The position numbers were made by a program, and so were the translations under genes. Of a stretch of 64,000 nucleotides of DNA, positions 53,647 to 63,782 are shown in pieces. The DNA comes from Fibrobacter sp. UWT2 (GTDB lineage Bacteria > Fibrobacterota > Fibrobacteria > Fibrobacterales > Fibrobacteraceae). The notes beneath the pieces are model-generated. The model made no database searches, was not told the origin of the DNA, and saw only the letters and a list, made by a program, of their open reading frames with translations. The stretch covers positions 1-64,000 of the forward strand of contig NZ_FRBF01000005.1 in assembly GCF_900142545.1 (NCBI RefSeq), written 5' to 3'. The first letter of the stretch is position 1, and every line of letters begins with the position of its first letter.

Positions 53647-55188
53647 ATGGTCTTAACCGTTTTCATCTTATACCTCTTAATGATGCTTGGCATCGGCTTC
53701 TACTTCTCCAAGAAAGCAAACAGCCTGAATGCCTACTACCTCGGCAACCGCGGCATGAACAAGTGGGTCGTGGCCATGTCCGCCCAGGCCTCCGACATGA
53801 GCGGCTGGCTTTTGATGGGTCTCCCCGGCGCCATCTTCGTGAGCGGGTTTTCCGAAGCGTGGATCGGTATCGGTCTCGTGATCGGCACCTACTTCAACTG
53901 GAAAATCGTGGGCCGCAGGCTCCGCAAGTACAGCCACTTCTGCGGTGACTCCATCACGCTGCCCGACTTCTTTGCGAACCGTTTCCGCGACAACAAGGGA
54001 ATCATCCGCGTTATCGCCTCCATCTTCATTCTCGCGTTCTTCCTGTTCTACACGGTGTCTGGCTTTGTGGCTAGCGCAAAGCTCTTCGGCACCATCTTCG
54101 GCATGGACTACACCACGGGCCTTATCATCGGTGCAGTCGTCGTGGTGAGCTACACCTTCATGGGCGGCTTCTTTGCCGTATGCTGGACGGACTTTATCCA
54201 GGCGACCATGATGCTCATCGCCGTCATCGCGATTCCCTCGATTATCATGACCGGTTCGGGCGGTTTTGCTGCGACCATGGATGCCGTGAATGCACAGAAC
54301 CCCTACCTGTTGAGCCTGTTCACCAACGCCACCACCGGCAAGTCCATCGGGCTTATCGCCTTGATTTCTAGCCTCGCCTGGGGCCTCGGCTACTTCGGCA
54401 TGCCACATATTCTGGTGCGTTTCATGAGCATCAAGAACGCCGAAGACATCAAGTTCTCCCGCCGCGTCGCCATGACCTGGGTCACCATCTGCCTCGGTGC
54501 CGCCATCATGATTGCAATCCTCGGCCGCTACTACGTAGAAGCGAACGGCATTACCGTCGCCGACCCGGAACGCATCTTCATGGTTCTCTGCCAGACGCTC
54601 TGCCACCCGGCTGTCGCCGCCATTCTCATGGCCGCTATCCTTGCCGCCATCATGAGTACCGCCGACTCCCAGCTGCTGGTTTCCGCTTCCGCATTCAGTA
54701 ACGACCTCTACAAGCACCTGTTCCGCAAGAATGCGAGCAACAAGGAAGTCATGTGGGTGAGCCGCGGCGTGGTCGTGGTGATTACGCTGATTGCCGTGAT
54801 TGTTGCTATGCAGGGCGCTCCGAGCGCCGACGGTGTCAAGCAGGGCAAGAGCTTCCTGGATGTGGTCATGAGCCTCGTGAGCTTCGCCTGGGGCGGATTC
54901 GGCGCCACTTTCGGCCCGATTATGCTCCTTGCCCTGTTCTGGAAGCGCACCACTCTCCCGGCAGCCATCGCGGGCATGCTCGTGGGCGGCATCACCACCT
55001 TCGTATGGAAGTTCTACCTCTCCGGATTCTCCGCCGAAATCTTCCAGATCTACGAACTCGTCCCCGGCTTTGTGCTTAGCTTTGCGACCATCGTGATCGT
55101 AAGCCTCTGCACCAAAGCCCCCAGCAAAGAAATCCAAGACGAGTTTGACCAGGTGGAAAACACGCGCCTGAGCGATATGAAGCTGTAA
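53647..55188 (+). CDS. putP: Sodium/proline symporter
   Basis: The 513-residue protein belongs to the sodium:solute symporter (SSS) family and looks like PutP: AQASDMSGWLLMGLPGA near the N-terminus (first sodium-binding helix), SYTFMGGFFAVCWTDFIQ, and AIMSTADSQLLVSASAFSNDLY. About 13 membrane segments are evident and the length is typical. AAGGAG precedes the ATG. It imports proline with sodium, though related substrates are possible. It is followed by REP-like hairpins and a strong terminator. Confidence 0.93.
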   Translation: MVLTVFILYLLMMLGIGFYFSKKANSLNAYYLGNRGMNKWVVAMSAQASDMSGWLLMGLPGAIFVSGFSEAWIGIGLVIGTYFNWKIVGRRLRKYSHFCGDSITLPDFFANRFRDNKGIIRVIASIFILAFFLFYTVSGFVASAKLFGTIFGMDYTTGLIIGAVVVVSYTFMGGFFAVCWTDFIQATMMLIAVIAIPSIIMTGSGGFAATMDAVNAQNPYLLSLFTNATTGKSIGLIALISSLAWGLGYFGMPHILVRFMSIKNAEDIKFSRRVAMTWVTICLGAAIMIAILGRYYVEANGITVADPERIFMVLCQTLCHPAVAAILMAAILAAIMSTADSQLLVSASAFSNDLYKHLFRKNASNKEVMWVSRGVVVVITLIAVIVAMQGAPSADGVKQGKSFLDVVMSLVSFAWGGFGATFGPIMLLALFWKRTTLPAAIAGMLVGGITTFVWKFYLSGFSAEIFQIYELVPGFVLSFATIVIVSLCTKAPSKEIQDEFDQVENTRLSDMKL

Positions 55189-55226
55189 TCTGACCCTAAT
55201 ACAATGCCGACCCAATGCTGACCCTG

Positions 55227-55250
55227 ATCCTGAAATAAATTCAGGATGAC
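55227..55250. repeat. REP-like palindrome after putP
   Basis: ATCCTGAA and TTCAGGAT around ATAAA, followed by GAC. The AGGATGAC ending also occurs in the palindrome at 8651-8691. Two further TTCAGGG[GT]GACAT copies follow at 55255-55282. Confidence 0.6.
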
Positions 55251-55288
55251 GTTGTTCAGGGGGACATTGTTCAGGGTGACATAAGAGC

Positions 55289-55318
55289 AAAAAGACCTGC
55301 TTGCAAGCAGGTCTTTTT
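55289..55318. terminator. Perfect 30-bp bidirectional terminator
   Basis: AAAAAGACCTGCTTG and its exact inverse CAAGCAGGTCTTTTT meet without a spacer, serving putP and the converging lipoprotein gene. Confidence 0.92.
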
Positions 55319-55341
55319 AATGTTCGGGGATTCACCTTAAA

Positions 55342-56715
55342 TTAGTCGTCGTATTCCGGCGCATCGAAGGAGGTCGGAATATGCGGTTCATCCGGGTCGT
55401 TGTGGATGAACGAGAATCCGCTAATCTTGTCGGTTTCGGGGTCAATCGGTCCGGTCTGCAGCTGGCCATACATGCTTGTGGTGCTGCCCGAATGATGGAG
55501 CGTATTGTGATTGAGCACCATGTAGTAGCCGTAAATTTCCCAGGTACCCGCCTTGTATTCGACTTCCTTTGTACCATCGAAACCTTCCAGCTTGGAGGTT
55601 CCGTCAGCCTTCAAGGTAAACTTCCAATCGATGCCATCTTTGGTCGCGACCCATTCGCCGACAAAATCTTCGGGCATTTCGTATTCGTACTCGCCGTAGT
55701 TCGCCGTACAGTCCACACTCTTGCCATTGTAGGCAGTAATCGTATTGTCGGTGCCCACGGAATAAGTGAACATCGTACGAGACGAGCCAACATAGTGTAA
55801 CGGGCGCATCAACAGCGTACTGCGCTGGACATCGTAGCGACCGGCATGCCACTTCACCACTTTGTCGTTGACCGAGGTCTCATAGATATACGAACCATCG
55901 AAGAACCTGAAGATTCTCGTAGAATCACCATCGGCACATTCATAAATCTTGTTCTCGAGAGAATCAGCCTTAGAAACCTTGCCCTTCTGAACGGCGACGC
56001 TCGCCTTTACCGCTTCGCTGAAATCTTTCGAGCCGTCCACGGAGTACATGACAACGCCTTCTTTGTCGACCACGAACGAAATCTTGAAACCAGCGTTCAC
56101 CTTTTCCACAATCTTTTGGGCGGCATCGGTTTCGCTATACTGCAAGCCGGTATTGCCCTTTTCAAATTTCACCACGCCATTGGCAAAATCCGTATACGTC
56201 AAGGCCCAGAGTTCGTCCGGAATGCGGAGCGCCACAACGCCCTGCTTGCTACCGGTCGACAGGTAAACCGTCTGGTCAAACAGCTTGAGTTCTACGTTCT
56301 TCTCCAAGTCTTCCAGTTTCGCGGCGCGGGCACCTTCCGGAATCACGACTGAAGACGAAGATTCCGGAGCCTCGGCACTCGAAGAAGAAGTCGGTTCATC
56401 CTTCACAGAAGAAGAAGATTCCGCCGCTTCGCTCGAAGAGGACTTGTCTTCGCTTACGCTAGAAGACGACTTGGAATCGCCGCTTTCCGAAGAAGAGGAC
56501 TTATCGGAAGAACTTTCGCTGGACGAGGATTTTTCGTCCTTCTGGGACGACGAAGACTTAGCGTCGCCCTTTTCAGAAGATGAGGAACCATCGCTTTCTT
56601 CCACAGAAGAAGAGGATTCTTCAGAGGGATCCGCAGAAGCGGAAGAGGAATCGTCGCCGCATGCAGCGAACATGAACGCCGACGAAATCATAAGAGCCAA
56701 AAATTTATTTTTCAT
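55342..56715 (-). CDS. Ser-rich-linker lipoprotein, function unknown
   Basis: The 457-residue protein has a lipoprotein signal (FMFAACGDDSS) and a linker of about 100 residues made of SSSS blocks with acidic spacers. The remaining ~330 residues form two beta-rich domains; the last resembles a lipocalin-like or carbohydrate-binding fold (FVGEWVATKDGIDWKFTLKADG split, GTWEIYGYYMVL). No family was recognised. A TATATT box ends 6 bases before ATG 56715 without a ribosome-binding site. The linker length suggests that the C-terminal domains are held away from the surface. Confidence 0.7.
   Translation of the reverse strand: MKNKFLALMISSAFMFAACGDDSSSASADPSEESSSSVEESDGSSSSEKGDAKSSSSQKDEKSSSSESSSDKSSSSESGDSKSSSSVSEDKSSSSEAAESSSSVKDEPTSSSSAEAPESSSSVVIPEGARAAKLEDLEKNVELKLFDQTVYLSTGSKQGVVALRIPDELWALTYTDFANGVVKFEKGNTGLQYSETDAAQKIVEKVNAGFKISFVVDKEGVVMYSVDGSKDFSEAVKASVAVQKGKVSKADSLENKIYECADGDSTRIFRFFDGSYIYETSVNDKVVKWHAGRYDVQRSTLLMRPLHYVGSSRTMFTYSVGTDNTITAYNGKSVDCTANYGEYEYEMPEDFVGEWVATKDGIDWKFTLKADGTSKLEGFDGTKEVEYKAGTWEIYGYYMVLNHNTLHHSGSTTSMYGQLQTGPIDPETDKISGFSFIHNDPDEPHIPTSFDAPEYDD
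56350..56665 (-). repeat. Ser-rich linker repeats of the lipoprotein
   Basis: Blocks of TCx/AGx Ser codons alternate with Glu/Asp/Lys spacers over about 100 codons. This is the longest such linker in the window. Confidence 0.8.
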
Positions 56716-56721
56716 ACCGTA

Positions 56722-56727
56722 AATATA
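56722..56727 (-). promoter_or_regulatory. Start-proximal TATATT box of the Ser-rich lipoprotein
   Basis: The hexamer ends 6 bases before ATG 56715. Confidence 0.5.
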
Positions 56728-56752
56728 ATTTATTCAAAACCCACCTGTCTAC

Positions 56753-56784
56753 AAAAAAAAGAACCCCGCCGATTGGCAGGGTCC
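56753..56784 (-). terminator. Terminator of gapA
   Basis: Read on the minus strand, GGACCCTGCC pairs with GGCGGGGTTC (with two wobble pairs) around AATC, followed by eight T residues. Confidence 0.8.
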
Positions 56785-56818
56785 CTTGAAAGATTTTAGA
56801 AAATCTTACTGAGCCAAA

Positions 56819-58264
<1,446 letters not shown>

Positions 58265-58280
<16 letters not shown>

Positions 58281-58501
58281 AAAGTCTCCTCGTCTTTGTG
58301 AGCTCGTCTTACTGTTATTACGGTATAAAAATCCGAATCTAACACAACAGCCCAAATATTTCCATCTACTTGACCGATCACGATAAACCGTCCCTGCAAA
58401 CTGCTTTTGATGACATATTTTCCATTCATCAAGGCAACAAGCATTTCCGGTGTAAAACCGCGCTCGGTCATTCGTTGTAAAGCATGCTTTGTTATGTTCA
58501 T
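58265..58501 (-). CDS. Putative BrnT/RelE-like toxin (DUF4258-type)
   Basis: The 78-residue protein MNITKHALQRMTERGF... is of the DUF4258 type: H-A-x-x-R-M-x-E-R at the start, GRFIVIGQVDGNIWAVVL in the middle and VITVRRA at the end, which resembles the RelE/BrnT ribonuclease fold with a His/Arg-based active site. It is the first gene of the pair. A TTGACA-18-TATATT promoter lies directly upstream and places the start of the mRNA at the ATG. Function as an RNA-cutting toxin is inferred from fold and gene order. Confidence 0.75.
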
Positions 58502-58505
58502 AATA

Positions 58506-58535
58506 AATATACATTATGTATGTACACTTTGTCAA
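58506..58535 (-). promoter_or_regulatory. TA-operon promoter with overlapping palindromic operator
   Basis: TTGACA (58535-58530) and TATATT (58511-58506) are 18 bases apart. A 13-base palindrome ATACAT-T-ATGTAT (58509-58521) overlaps the TATATT box and could be the binding site of the ribbon-helix-helix antitoxin. Confidence 0.65.
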
Positions 58536-58612
58536 TATATGTTTATTTTACAGGGTGAAATAGGAGCACCCCTATTTATTAATACGCCACTTTCGGGAAA
58601 AGTGTCTTTTTC

Positions 58613-58618
58613 TATATT
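58613..58618 (+). promoter_or_regulatory. Start-proximal TATATT box of the TPR/transglutaminase lipoprotein
   Basis: The hexamer ends 8 bases before ATG 58627. Confidence 0.5.
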
Positions 58619-58626
58619 GGAAACAA

Positions 58627-61600
58627 ATGAAAATTTCTGCTTTTAAATCGCGTTTTAGGCTTTTGAAGCCCGTATTCGGGCTGTTTTTCGTAGTTTCTTT
58701 GATTTCTTGCGCTGGTAACGGCCAGCCGCTGACAGAATCGGACCCAAAAACGTCCGAAGGGGCTGGGAACGGGGGTTCCGGGAGCTACACGGACGACTAT
58801 TTTGATGATGGTTCGGCTGTAAATTCGGACGCGAGCACCAAATCGGCCCGCAGAAACACCGCCAACAGTTTCAGTTCCGACGGTTTCAGCTTCATTTTGC
58901 CTCAGGGTGGCTCCGGTGACTGGGCGCTCGTGGGCGATGACGACGGGAGCGCCCACGAGAGCGGCGTCCCCTACGAATTTTATAACGCCACGACAGGACG
59001 CCGCGCGGTCCTGGTCGAAATCGAACTCCCGAAGGGCGAACCCATGCGACTCATGGACCGCGCCCAGATGGAAATGCAGGCTTTTGAATCGAGCGGCAAG
59101 AAGGCTACTCTCGCCGAGACCTACCCCGAAGAAAATTTCGGCGGTACAGGCGTCTTCTTTGACGTTGCAGGCAAGCGCTACGACAGCCCCTACGAGGCCG
59201 TCGGCTTTGTAACAGGCGCAGGGAGCCGCGTGTACACGCTCACGCTTTCTGCCACCGACACGCCGCTCCAGCCAGGCGAACTCAAGAACGAATGGAAGGA
59301 ATTCTTCGCCAACTTCAGCATGCGCGAAACCGCCGCCAGCGAAGGCCCGGAACTCTCGCCGAACAATGTGCAAAGCTTTAACTCCCCCGCCCTCGGCTAC
59401 ACTTGGGCTGTGAAGGATACTCTCTGGCATCACTGGACAGGTATTGCCCGCCAGAACGACGACCCCGACCTGGTGCTCAGCAACAAGGCCGAAGACGTTT
59501 CGCTGTTCGTTTACGGCGCGACTGTAGAAAGCGACGCCGTCAATTCGCAGGATTTGTTCAAGGTGCTGCTCGTGCGCCTGGGCGTAGACCCCAACAATCC
59601 GACGCTCGAAATGCACCGCCAAAAGGTCGGCGACCGCTACGCGCAGGACTTTACCCTGACTCACGTGGTCAACAAGTTCGACTTCTACTACACAGGCCGC
59701 TATTTCTATGATGACGGCCGCGGAATCTTGATCGTGAGCTGGACCCAGGGCGTGAACAAGAAGAAATACGCCAAGGTCATGCAGCACGGTATCGAAGGCC
59801 TGACCGTGGGCGAAAATCCGGCCGCCAAAAACGCAGCCGCCGACCCCGAATCCGCCAAAAAACAGGCAAAATTCAACGCCGCCATCATGAGCCAAGTGGG
59901 CATTCTGCGCCTACTCGAAAACCAGCCGCTCGTAGCCCTCAGCTACTTTGAACGCGCAAACCGCATGGACCCCGAAGAGCCTCTCTACCTGATCAACTGC
60001 GGATTCGTGTACCAGATGAAGGAACTTTACGGCCCAGGCATCAGCCACTTTGAAAGCCAGCGCGAATTGGTGCAAAAGAACGGCAAACTGCTCTCGATTT
60101 TGGGCGAAATGTACGAAGCCTTGTTCGACTACGGCCGAGCCCGCGAATGCGCCGAAGCAGCCCTCCGTTACACGCCGAACAATCCGGAATACGTAATCAA
60201 CTTGAGCGACGCCCTCTGGGGACTCGGTCAGCGCAACCAGTCACTCGTGGTGGTGCAACGCCTTTACGACACGCAGCCGAGCAGCCGCCTGGGCGTCTAC
60301 CTCGCAAAGACTTACATGGGCCTCGACCAGTACGCCGAAGCAGTTGATATTCTTTACCAGGTGCGCCGCCGCTTTGGCATGAGCGTGGAACTCGGCACCA
60401 CCTTGATGGATGCCCTCATGTTCCTTGGCCGCTACGAAGAAGCCCGCGCCATCAGCGAAGAAACGCTGGCCAAGGACCGCAACGACTACAAGATTTGGAC
60501 CACGCAGGGCAAGATTCTCTTCTACAGCCGCAACTACCGCGACGCAGAAAAGTCGCTCACCAAGGCACTCGCCCTCAAACCCGATAACGAAGATGCCAAG
60601 AGCTTCCTCAGCGCCACGAAAGCATTCCTCGGCAAGGCAGACAACCGCACGCTGCAAAAGCCGATTACGCCGGTAGAAGAACGCACCAAGAACCTGAAGG
60701 GACTCCTCAGCGAAAGCGCCAAAAAGCAAGGCACCGAAGGCGACTTCCCCGCCGTCGTGCATTACAACAAGCAGACTTTGAAAGCCGAAAAGGGCGCAAA
60801 CTGGGTCCGCACCGACGAAATGCTCATGGAAATCCTCGACATTCGCGGCGCCGCCATCTATCGCGAATTCACCTTCGACTTTTTGCCGGGATTCGACCGC
60901 ATTTACCTGAACGCGCTCGAAGTCTACGACAGCAACTGGAACCTGAAGCAGAAGGCGAACCTGAACGGCGCCTACATTACCTACGCCACCGAAATCGGTG
61001 GCCAGAACGAATCGCAGACAGCGCATTTCCCGCTGCAAGAGCTTGAACCGGGCGATTTCATTTACCTGCAGTTCAGCCGCACGAATATCGAAAACAAGGG
61101 CATGATCCCCTACACCGACTTCGTGAGCAGCAAGGACGTTCCTGTCGGACAGTCCAGCTTCCGCATTTACGCCGACACCGCCCGCTTTGTGACCGAAGAA
61201 TACGGCCCGCTGGAAAAGAAAGCAATCAAGGGCGGTATCGAATGGAAGATCGAAAACCCGGTCATTATCCGCAAAGAACTCTACATGCCCGTGTACCGCG
61301 ACTTTGGCGCAGGCCTGATGCTTACCGGCAAGCAGGAATGGAAAAACGTGGGCGAAGATTACCAGAACCTGATCAAGCACCAGTTCAAGCAGGCCGTAAG
61401 CGTACGTGAAAAGGCCCGCGAAGTCCGCGGCAGCAAGGCCAACGACAACGCTGTGAAGGCAATCGTGAACTTTGTGCGCCACGACATCCGCTACCGCGAC
61501 GTGCGATTCGGCGGACACAGCCTGATTCCGCAAACCGCCGAAGTCACGCTGAAAAAGCACCAGGGCGACTGCAAGGATATGGCGCTCTTGCTCAAGGAAA

Positions 61601-62487
61601 TGCTTGAATCGATTGGCATCAAGAGCTACCTCACGGCCATTCACCTGACCGAAGAAGGCTTCGCCGGCCTCCCGACGATTCAGCAGTTCAACCACATGAT
61701 TCTCTACATTCCGGCACAGGGTCAAGTCACTGAACGCTGGGTTGACGCCACCGACAAAACCGGCAACGATCGCCCCGTGCCGCTCGATATGGAAGGCAAG
61801 GTCGCGCTCGTCATCAACGACGACAGCAGCCATGTGGTCACCACGCCGATTTTGGAAGACAATCAGGAACACCAGATTGGCATTGAACACCGCCTGTTTA
61901 TCGGAAACGACGGCGCCTGCGAATTCCGCGACTCGATTTCGCTGCAGGGCAAGTTCGCCAGCGTGATGCGTAACCGTTTCTATGGCCGCGACGCCAAGGA
62001 ACAGGAAAAGCTGATGGAAGACTTCCTCGCTTCGGGTATCCCCGACGTAAGCATCGGAAACATCCGCATCGAGAACCTCGCCGAATTCAACAAGCCGCTC
62101 GCCCTGATTGTGACTTACGCATCGAAGGGTTACTTTGGCCAGGGCGGTTCCGAACTTAAGGGCCGATTCCCGAACGTGTGGGAACGCAGCCTGTTCAAGC
62201 TCCCGAAGGTTTCCAAGCGTCACCACCCGATTCGCATGCCGCACGAAACGCAGTTTGCATACAAATTAAGCGTCACGGCAGCAAGCGGCAAGACGGTCAA
62301 GATTACCGGCCCAAAGCCGCTTAATCGCGACCCGGATTACGTGAGCTACGAGAAGAATTTCGACGGCAAGAACAGCATCAAGTGGACCACCTTCGCACTC
62401 TACGCCGACCCGGCCGAATACAACAAGATTCGCGAAGAATGGACCTACTTGCTCAGCGAAACCAGCCCGATGATTGAGGTGAAATAA
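58627..62487 (+). CDS. Large TPR / DUF3857 / transglutaminase-like lipoprotein
   Basis: The 1286-residue protein has a lipoprotein signal (SLISCAGN), an acidic/Gly linker, an unrecognised N-terminal region (~70-400), TPR helices (~420-660, e.g. ALSYFERANRMDPEEPLYL, NYRDAEKSLTKALALKPDNEDAK in part), a DUF3857-type beta domain (~690-900) and a transglutaminase-like domain (~930-1050) with Cys in HQGDCKDMA (~981), His in QFNHMIL (~1023) and Asp in WVDATDK (~1039). The last ~200 residues are a DUF3858-type tail. DUF3857-transglutaminase proteins occur widely in Bacteroidota with unknown substrates. Its message is probably leaderless; hisS follows after 17 bases. Confidence 0.85.
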   Translation: MKISAFKSRFRLLKPVFGLFFVVSLISCAGNGQPLTESDPKTSEGAGNGGSGSYTDDYFDDGSAVNSDASTKSARRNTANSFSSDGFSFILPQGGSGDWALVGDDDGSAHESGVPYEFYNATTGRRAVLVEIELPKGEPMRLMDRAQMEMQAFESSGKKATLAETYPEENFGGTGVFFDVAGKRYDSPYEAVGFVTGAGSRVYTLTLSATDTPLQPGELKNEWKEFFANFSMRETAASEGPELSPNNVQSFNSPALGYTWAVKDTLWHHWTGIARQNDDPDLVLSNKAEDVSLFVYGATVESDAVNSQDLFKVLLVRLGVDPNNPTLEMHRQKVGDRYAQDFTLTHVVNKFDFYYTGRYFYDDGRGILIVSWTQGVNKKKYAKVMQHGIEGLTVGENPAAKNAAADPESAKKQAKFNAAIMSQVGILRLLENQPLVALSYFERANRMDPEEPLYLINCGFVYQMKELYGPGISHFESQRELVQKNGKLLSILGEMYEALFDYGRARECAEAALRYTPNNPEYVINLSDALWGLGQRNQSLVVVQRLYDTQPSSRLGVYLAKTYMGLDQYAEAVDILYQVRRRFGMSVELGTTLMDALMFLGRYEEARAISEETLAKDRNDYKIWTTQGKILFYSRNYRDAEKSLTKALALKPDNEDAKSFLSATKAFLGKADNRTLQKPITPVEERTKNLKGLLSESAKKQGTEGDFPAVVHYNKQTLKAEKGANWVRTDEMLMEILDIRGAAIYREFTFDFLPGFDRIYLNALEVYDSNWNLKQKANLNGAYITYATEIGGQNESQTAHFPLQELEPGDFIYLQFSRTNIENKGMIPYTDFVSSKDVPVGQSSFRIYADTARFVTEEYGPLEKKAIKGGIEWKIENPVIIRKELYMPVYRDFGAGLMLTGKQEWKNVGEDYQNLIKHQFKQAVSVREKAREVRGSKANDNAVKAIVNFVRHDIRYRDVRFGGHSLIPQTAEVTLKKHQGDCKDMALLLKEMLESIGIKSYLTAIHLTEEGFAGLPTIQQFNHMILYIPAQGQVTERWVDATDKTGNDRPVPLDMEGKVALVINDDSSHVVTTPILEDNQEHQIGIEHRLFIGNDGACEFRDSISLQGKFASVMRNRFYGRDAKEQEKLMEDFLASGIPDVSIGNIRIENLAEFNKPLALIVTYASKGYFGQGGSELKGRFPNVWERSLFKLPKVSKRHHPIRMPHETQFAYKLSVTAASGKTVKITGPKPLNRDPDYVSYEKNFDGKNSIKWTTFALYADPAEYNKIREEWTYLLSETSPMIEVK

Positions 62488-62488
62488 C

Positions 62489-62494
62489 TATATT
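62489..62494 (+). promoter_or_regulatory. Start-proximal TATATTTG box of hisS
   Basis: The hexamer ends 10 bases before ATG 62505 and lies just after the stop codon of the previous gene. Confidence 0.5.
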
Positions 62495-62504
62495 TGTGCT
62501 CACT

Positions 62505-63782
62505 ATGAGCATTTCTATCCCCCAGTTGCCTAAGGGCACACGCGATTTTTACCCGGAAGCCGAGCGCATCCAGAATTACATTTTTGACACCTGGCGTAGC
62601 GTCGCCGAATCTTTTGCCTACGAAGAATACGAAGGCCCGATGTTTGAACATCTGGAGCTGTATACGGGCAAGTCCGGCGAAGAAATCGTAAGCCAGCTTT
62701 ACAACTTTAAAGACAAGGGCGACCGCGAAATTGCACTTCGCCCCGAAATGACTCCGACGCTCGCCCGCCTCGTGATCCAGAAGGCCCGCGAACTCAAGAA
62801 GCCTTTCAAATGGTTCAGCATGCCGCGCCTGTTCCGTTACGAAAAGGCGCAGAAGGGTCGCCTGCGCGAATTCTTCCAGCTGAACATGGACATCATTGGT
62901 ACCGAAAGCATTTACGCCGAAGCCGACCTGATGGCAGCCATCGCTACAATGCTCCGCAAGTTCGGCCTCAAGGACGGCGAATTTGCGATTGGCGTTTCTA
63001 GCCGCAAGCTTTTGGCCACTTACCTCGAAGAAATCGGCGCACCGAATCCGGCGCTGGTGTACCCGGTGCTTGACCGCCGCTTAAAAATCGGCCCCGAAGC
63101 ATTCGCCAAGGCACTCGCCGACGCAGGTCTCAGTGAAGACCAAGTGAAAAAACTCGACGACTTCATGAGCTGCAAGAGCCTCGAAGAAGTTCGCGCCGCA
63201 GTCAAGAGCGAAAACGCAACTGCAGCCCTCGCCGAAATCGAAGACCTGTTCGCAACGCTTACCGCCGCAGGTTACGGCGAATGCGTGAATCTGGACCTCT
63301 CCATTGTTCGCGGCCTCGCCTACTACACAGGCATCGTGTTCGAAGTCTTTGACAAGGGTAAATCCATGCGCGCCATCGCAGGCGGTGGCCGTTACGACAG
63401 CCTCACCGAAAAGCTCGGTGGCGAACGCATCCCGGGCGTGGGCTTTGGCATGGGCGACGTGGTACTCGCTGACTTGCTCGCCGAACACAACTTGCTCCCG
63501 AGCCCGAAGCAGAGCGTGGACTTCTACATCGCAAGCTTTACCAACGACATGAAGAAGGTGTTCGAAACCGCCCAGGTATTCCGCGCAGACGGAAGCAAGG
63601 TTTCCCACCCGCTCGCCCCCATGAAGATGGGCAAGCAGCTCGACCAGGCCAACTATCAAGGCGCGAAAATCGTCGTGTACGTCGACGGTTCCAAGGCTGC
63701 CGCAGGTGAATTCGAATACAAGGACATGCGCACCGGCGAAATGTTCGTAGGCAACACCCAGGCGATTGTTGAACGGCTATGA
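62505..63782 (+). CDS. hisS: Histidyl-tRNA synthetase
   Basis: The 425-residue class II enzyme charges tRNA-His. It begins PKGTRDFYP, has motif 2 PRLFRYEKAQKGRLREFFQLNMD (first part), the histidine-specific loops GLAYYTG and the AGGGRYDSL motif, and a C-terminal anticodon-binding domain. ATG 62505 is chosen over an in-frame GTG at 62496, because the promoter box ends at 62494. The stop codon overlaps the start of the next gene (ATGA), indicating coupling. Confidence 0.95.
   Translation: MSISIPQLPKGTRDFYPEAERIQNYIFDTWRSVAESFAYEEYEGPMFEHLELYTGKSGEEIVSQLYNFKDKGDREIALRPEMTPTLARLVIQKARELKKPFKWFSMPRLFRYEKAQKGRLREFFQLNMDIIGTESIYAEADLMAAIATMLRKFGLKDGEFAIGVSSRKLLATYLEEIGAPNPALVYPVLDRRLKIGPEAFAKALADAGLSEDQVKKLDDFMSCKSLEEVRAAVKSENATAALAEIEDLFATLTAAGYGECVNLDLSIVRGLAYYTGIVFEVFDKGKSMRAIAGGGRYDSLTEKLGGERIPGVGFGMGDVVLADLLAEHNLLPSPKQSVDFYIASFTNDMKKVFETAQVFRADGSKVSHPLAPMKMGKQLDQANYQGAKIVVYVDGSKAAAGEFEYKDMRTGEMFVGNTQAIVERL

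Noticed and set aside
53677-55335. 552-residue ORF on the minus strand
   Set aside because: Antisense shadow of putP, very rich in His, Glu and Gly, without a recognisable fold.
60241-62244. 667-residue minus-strand ORF
   Set aside because: Antisense shadow of the TPR/transglutaminase gene.
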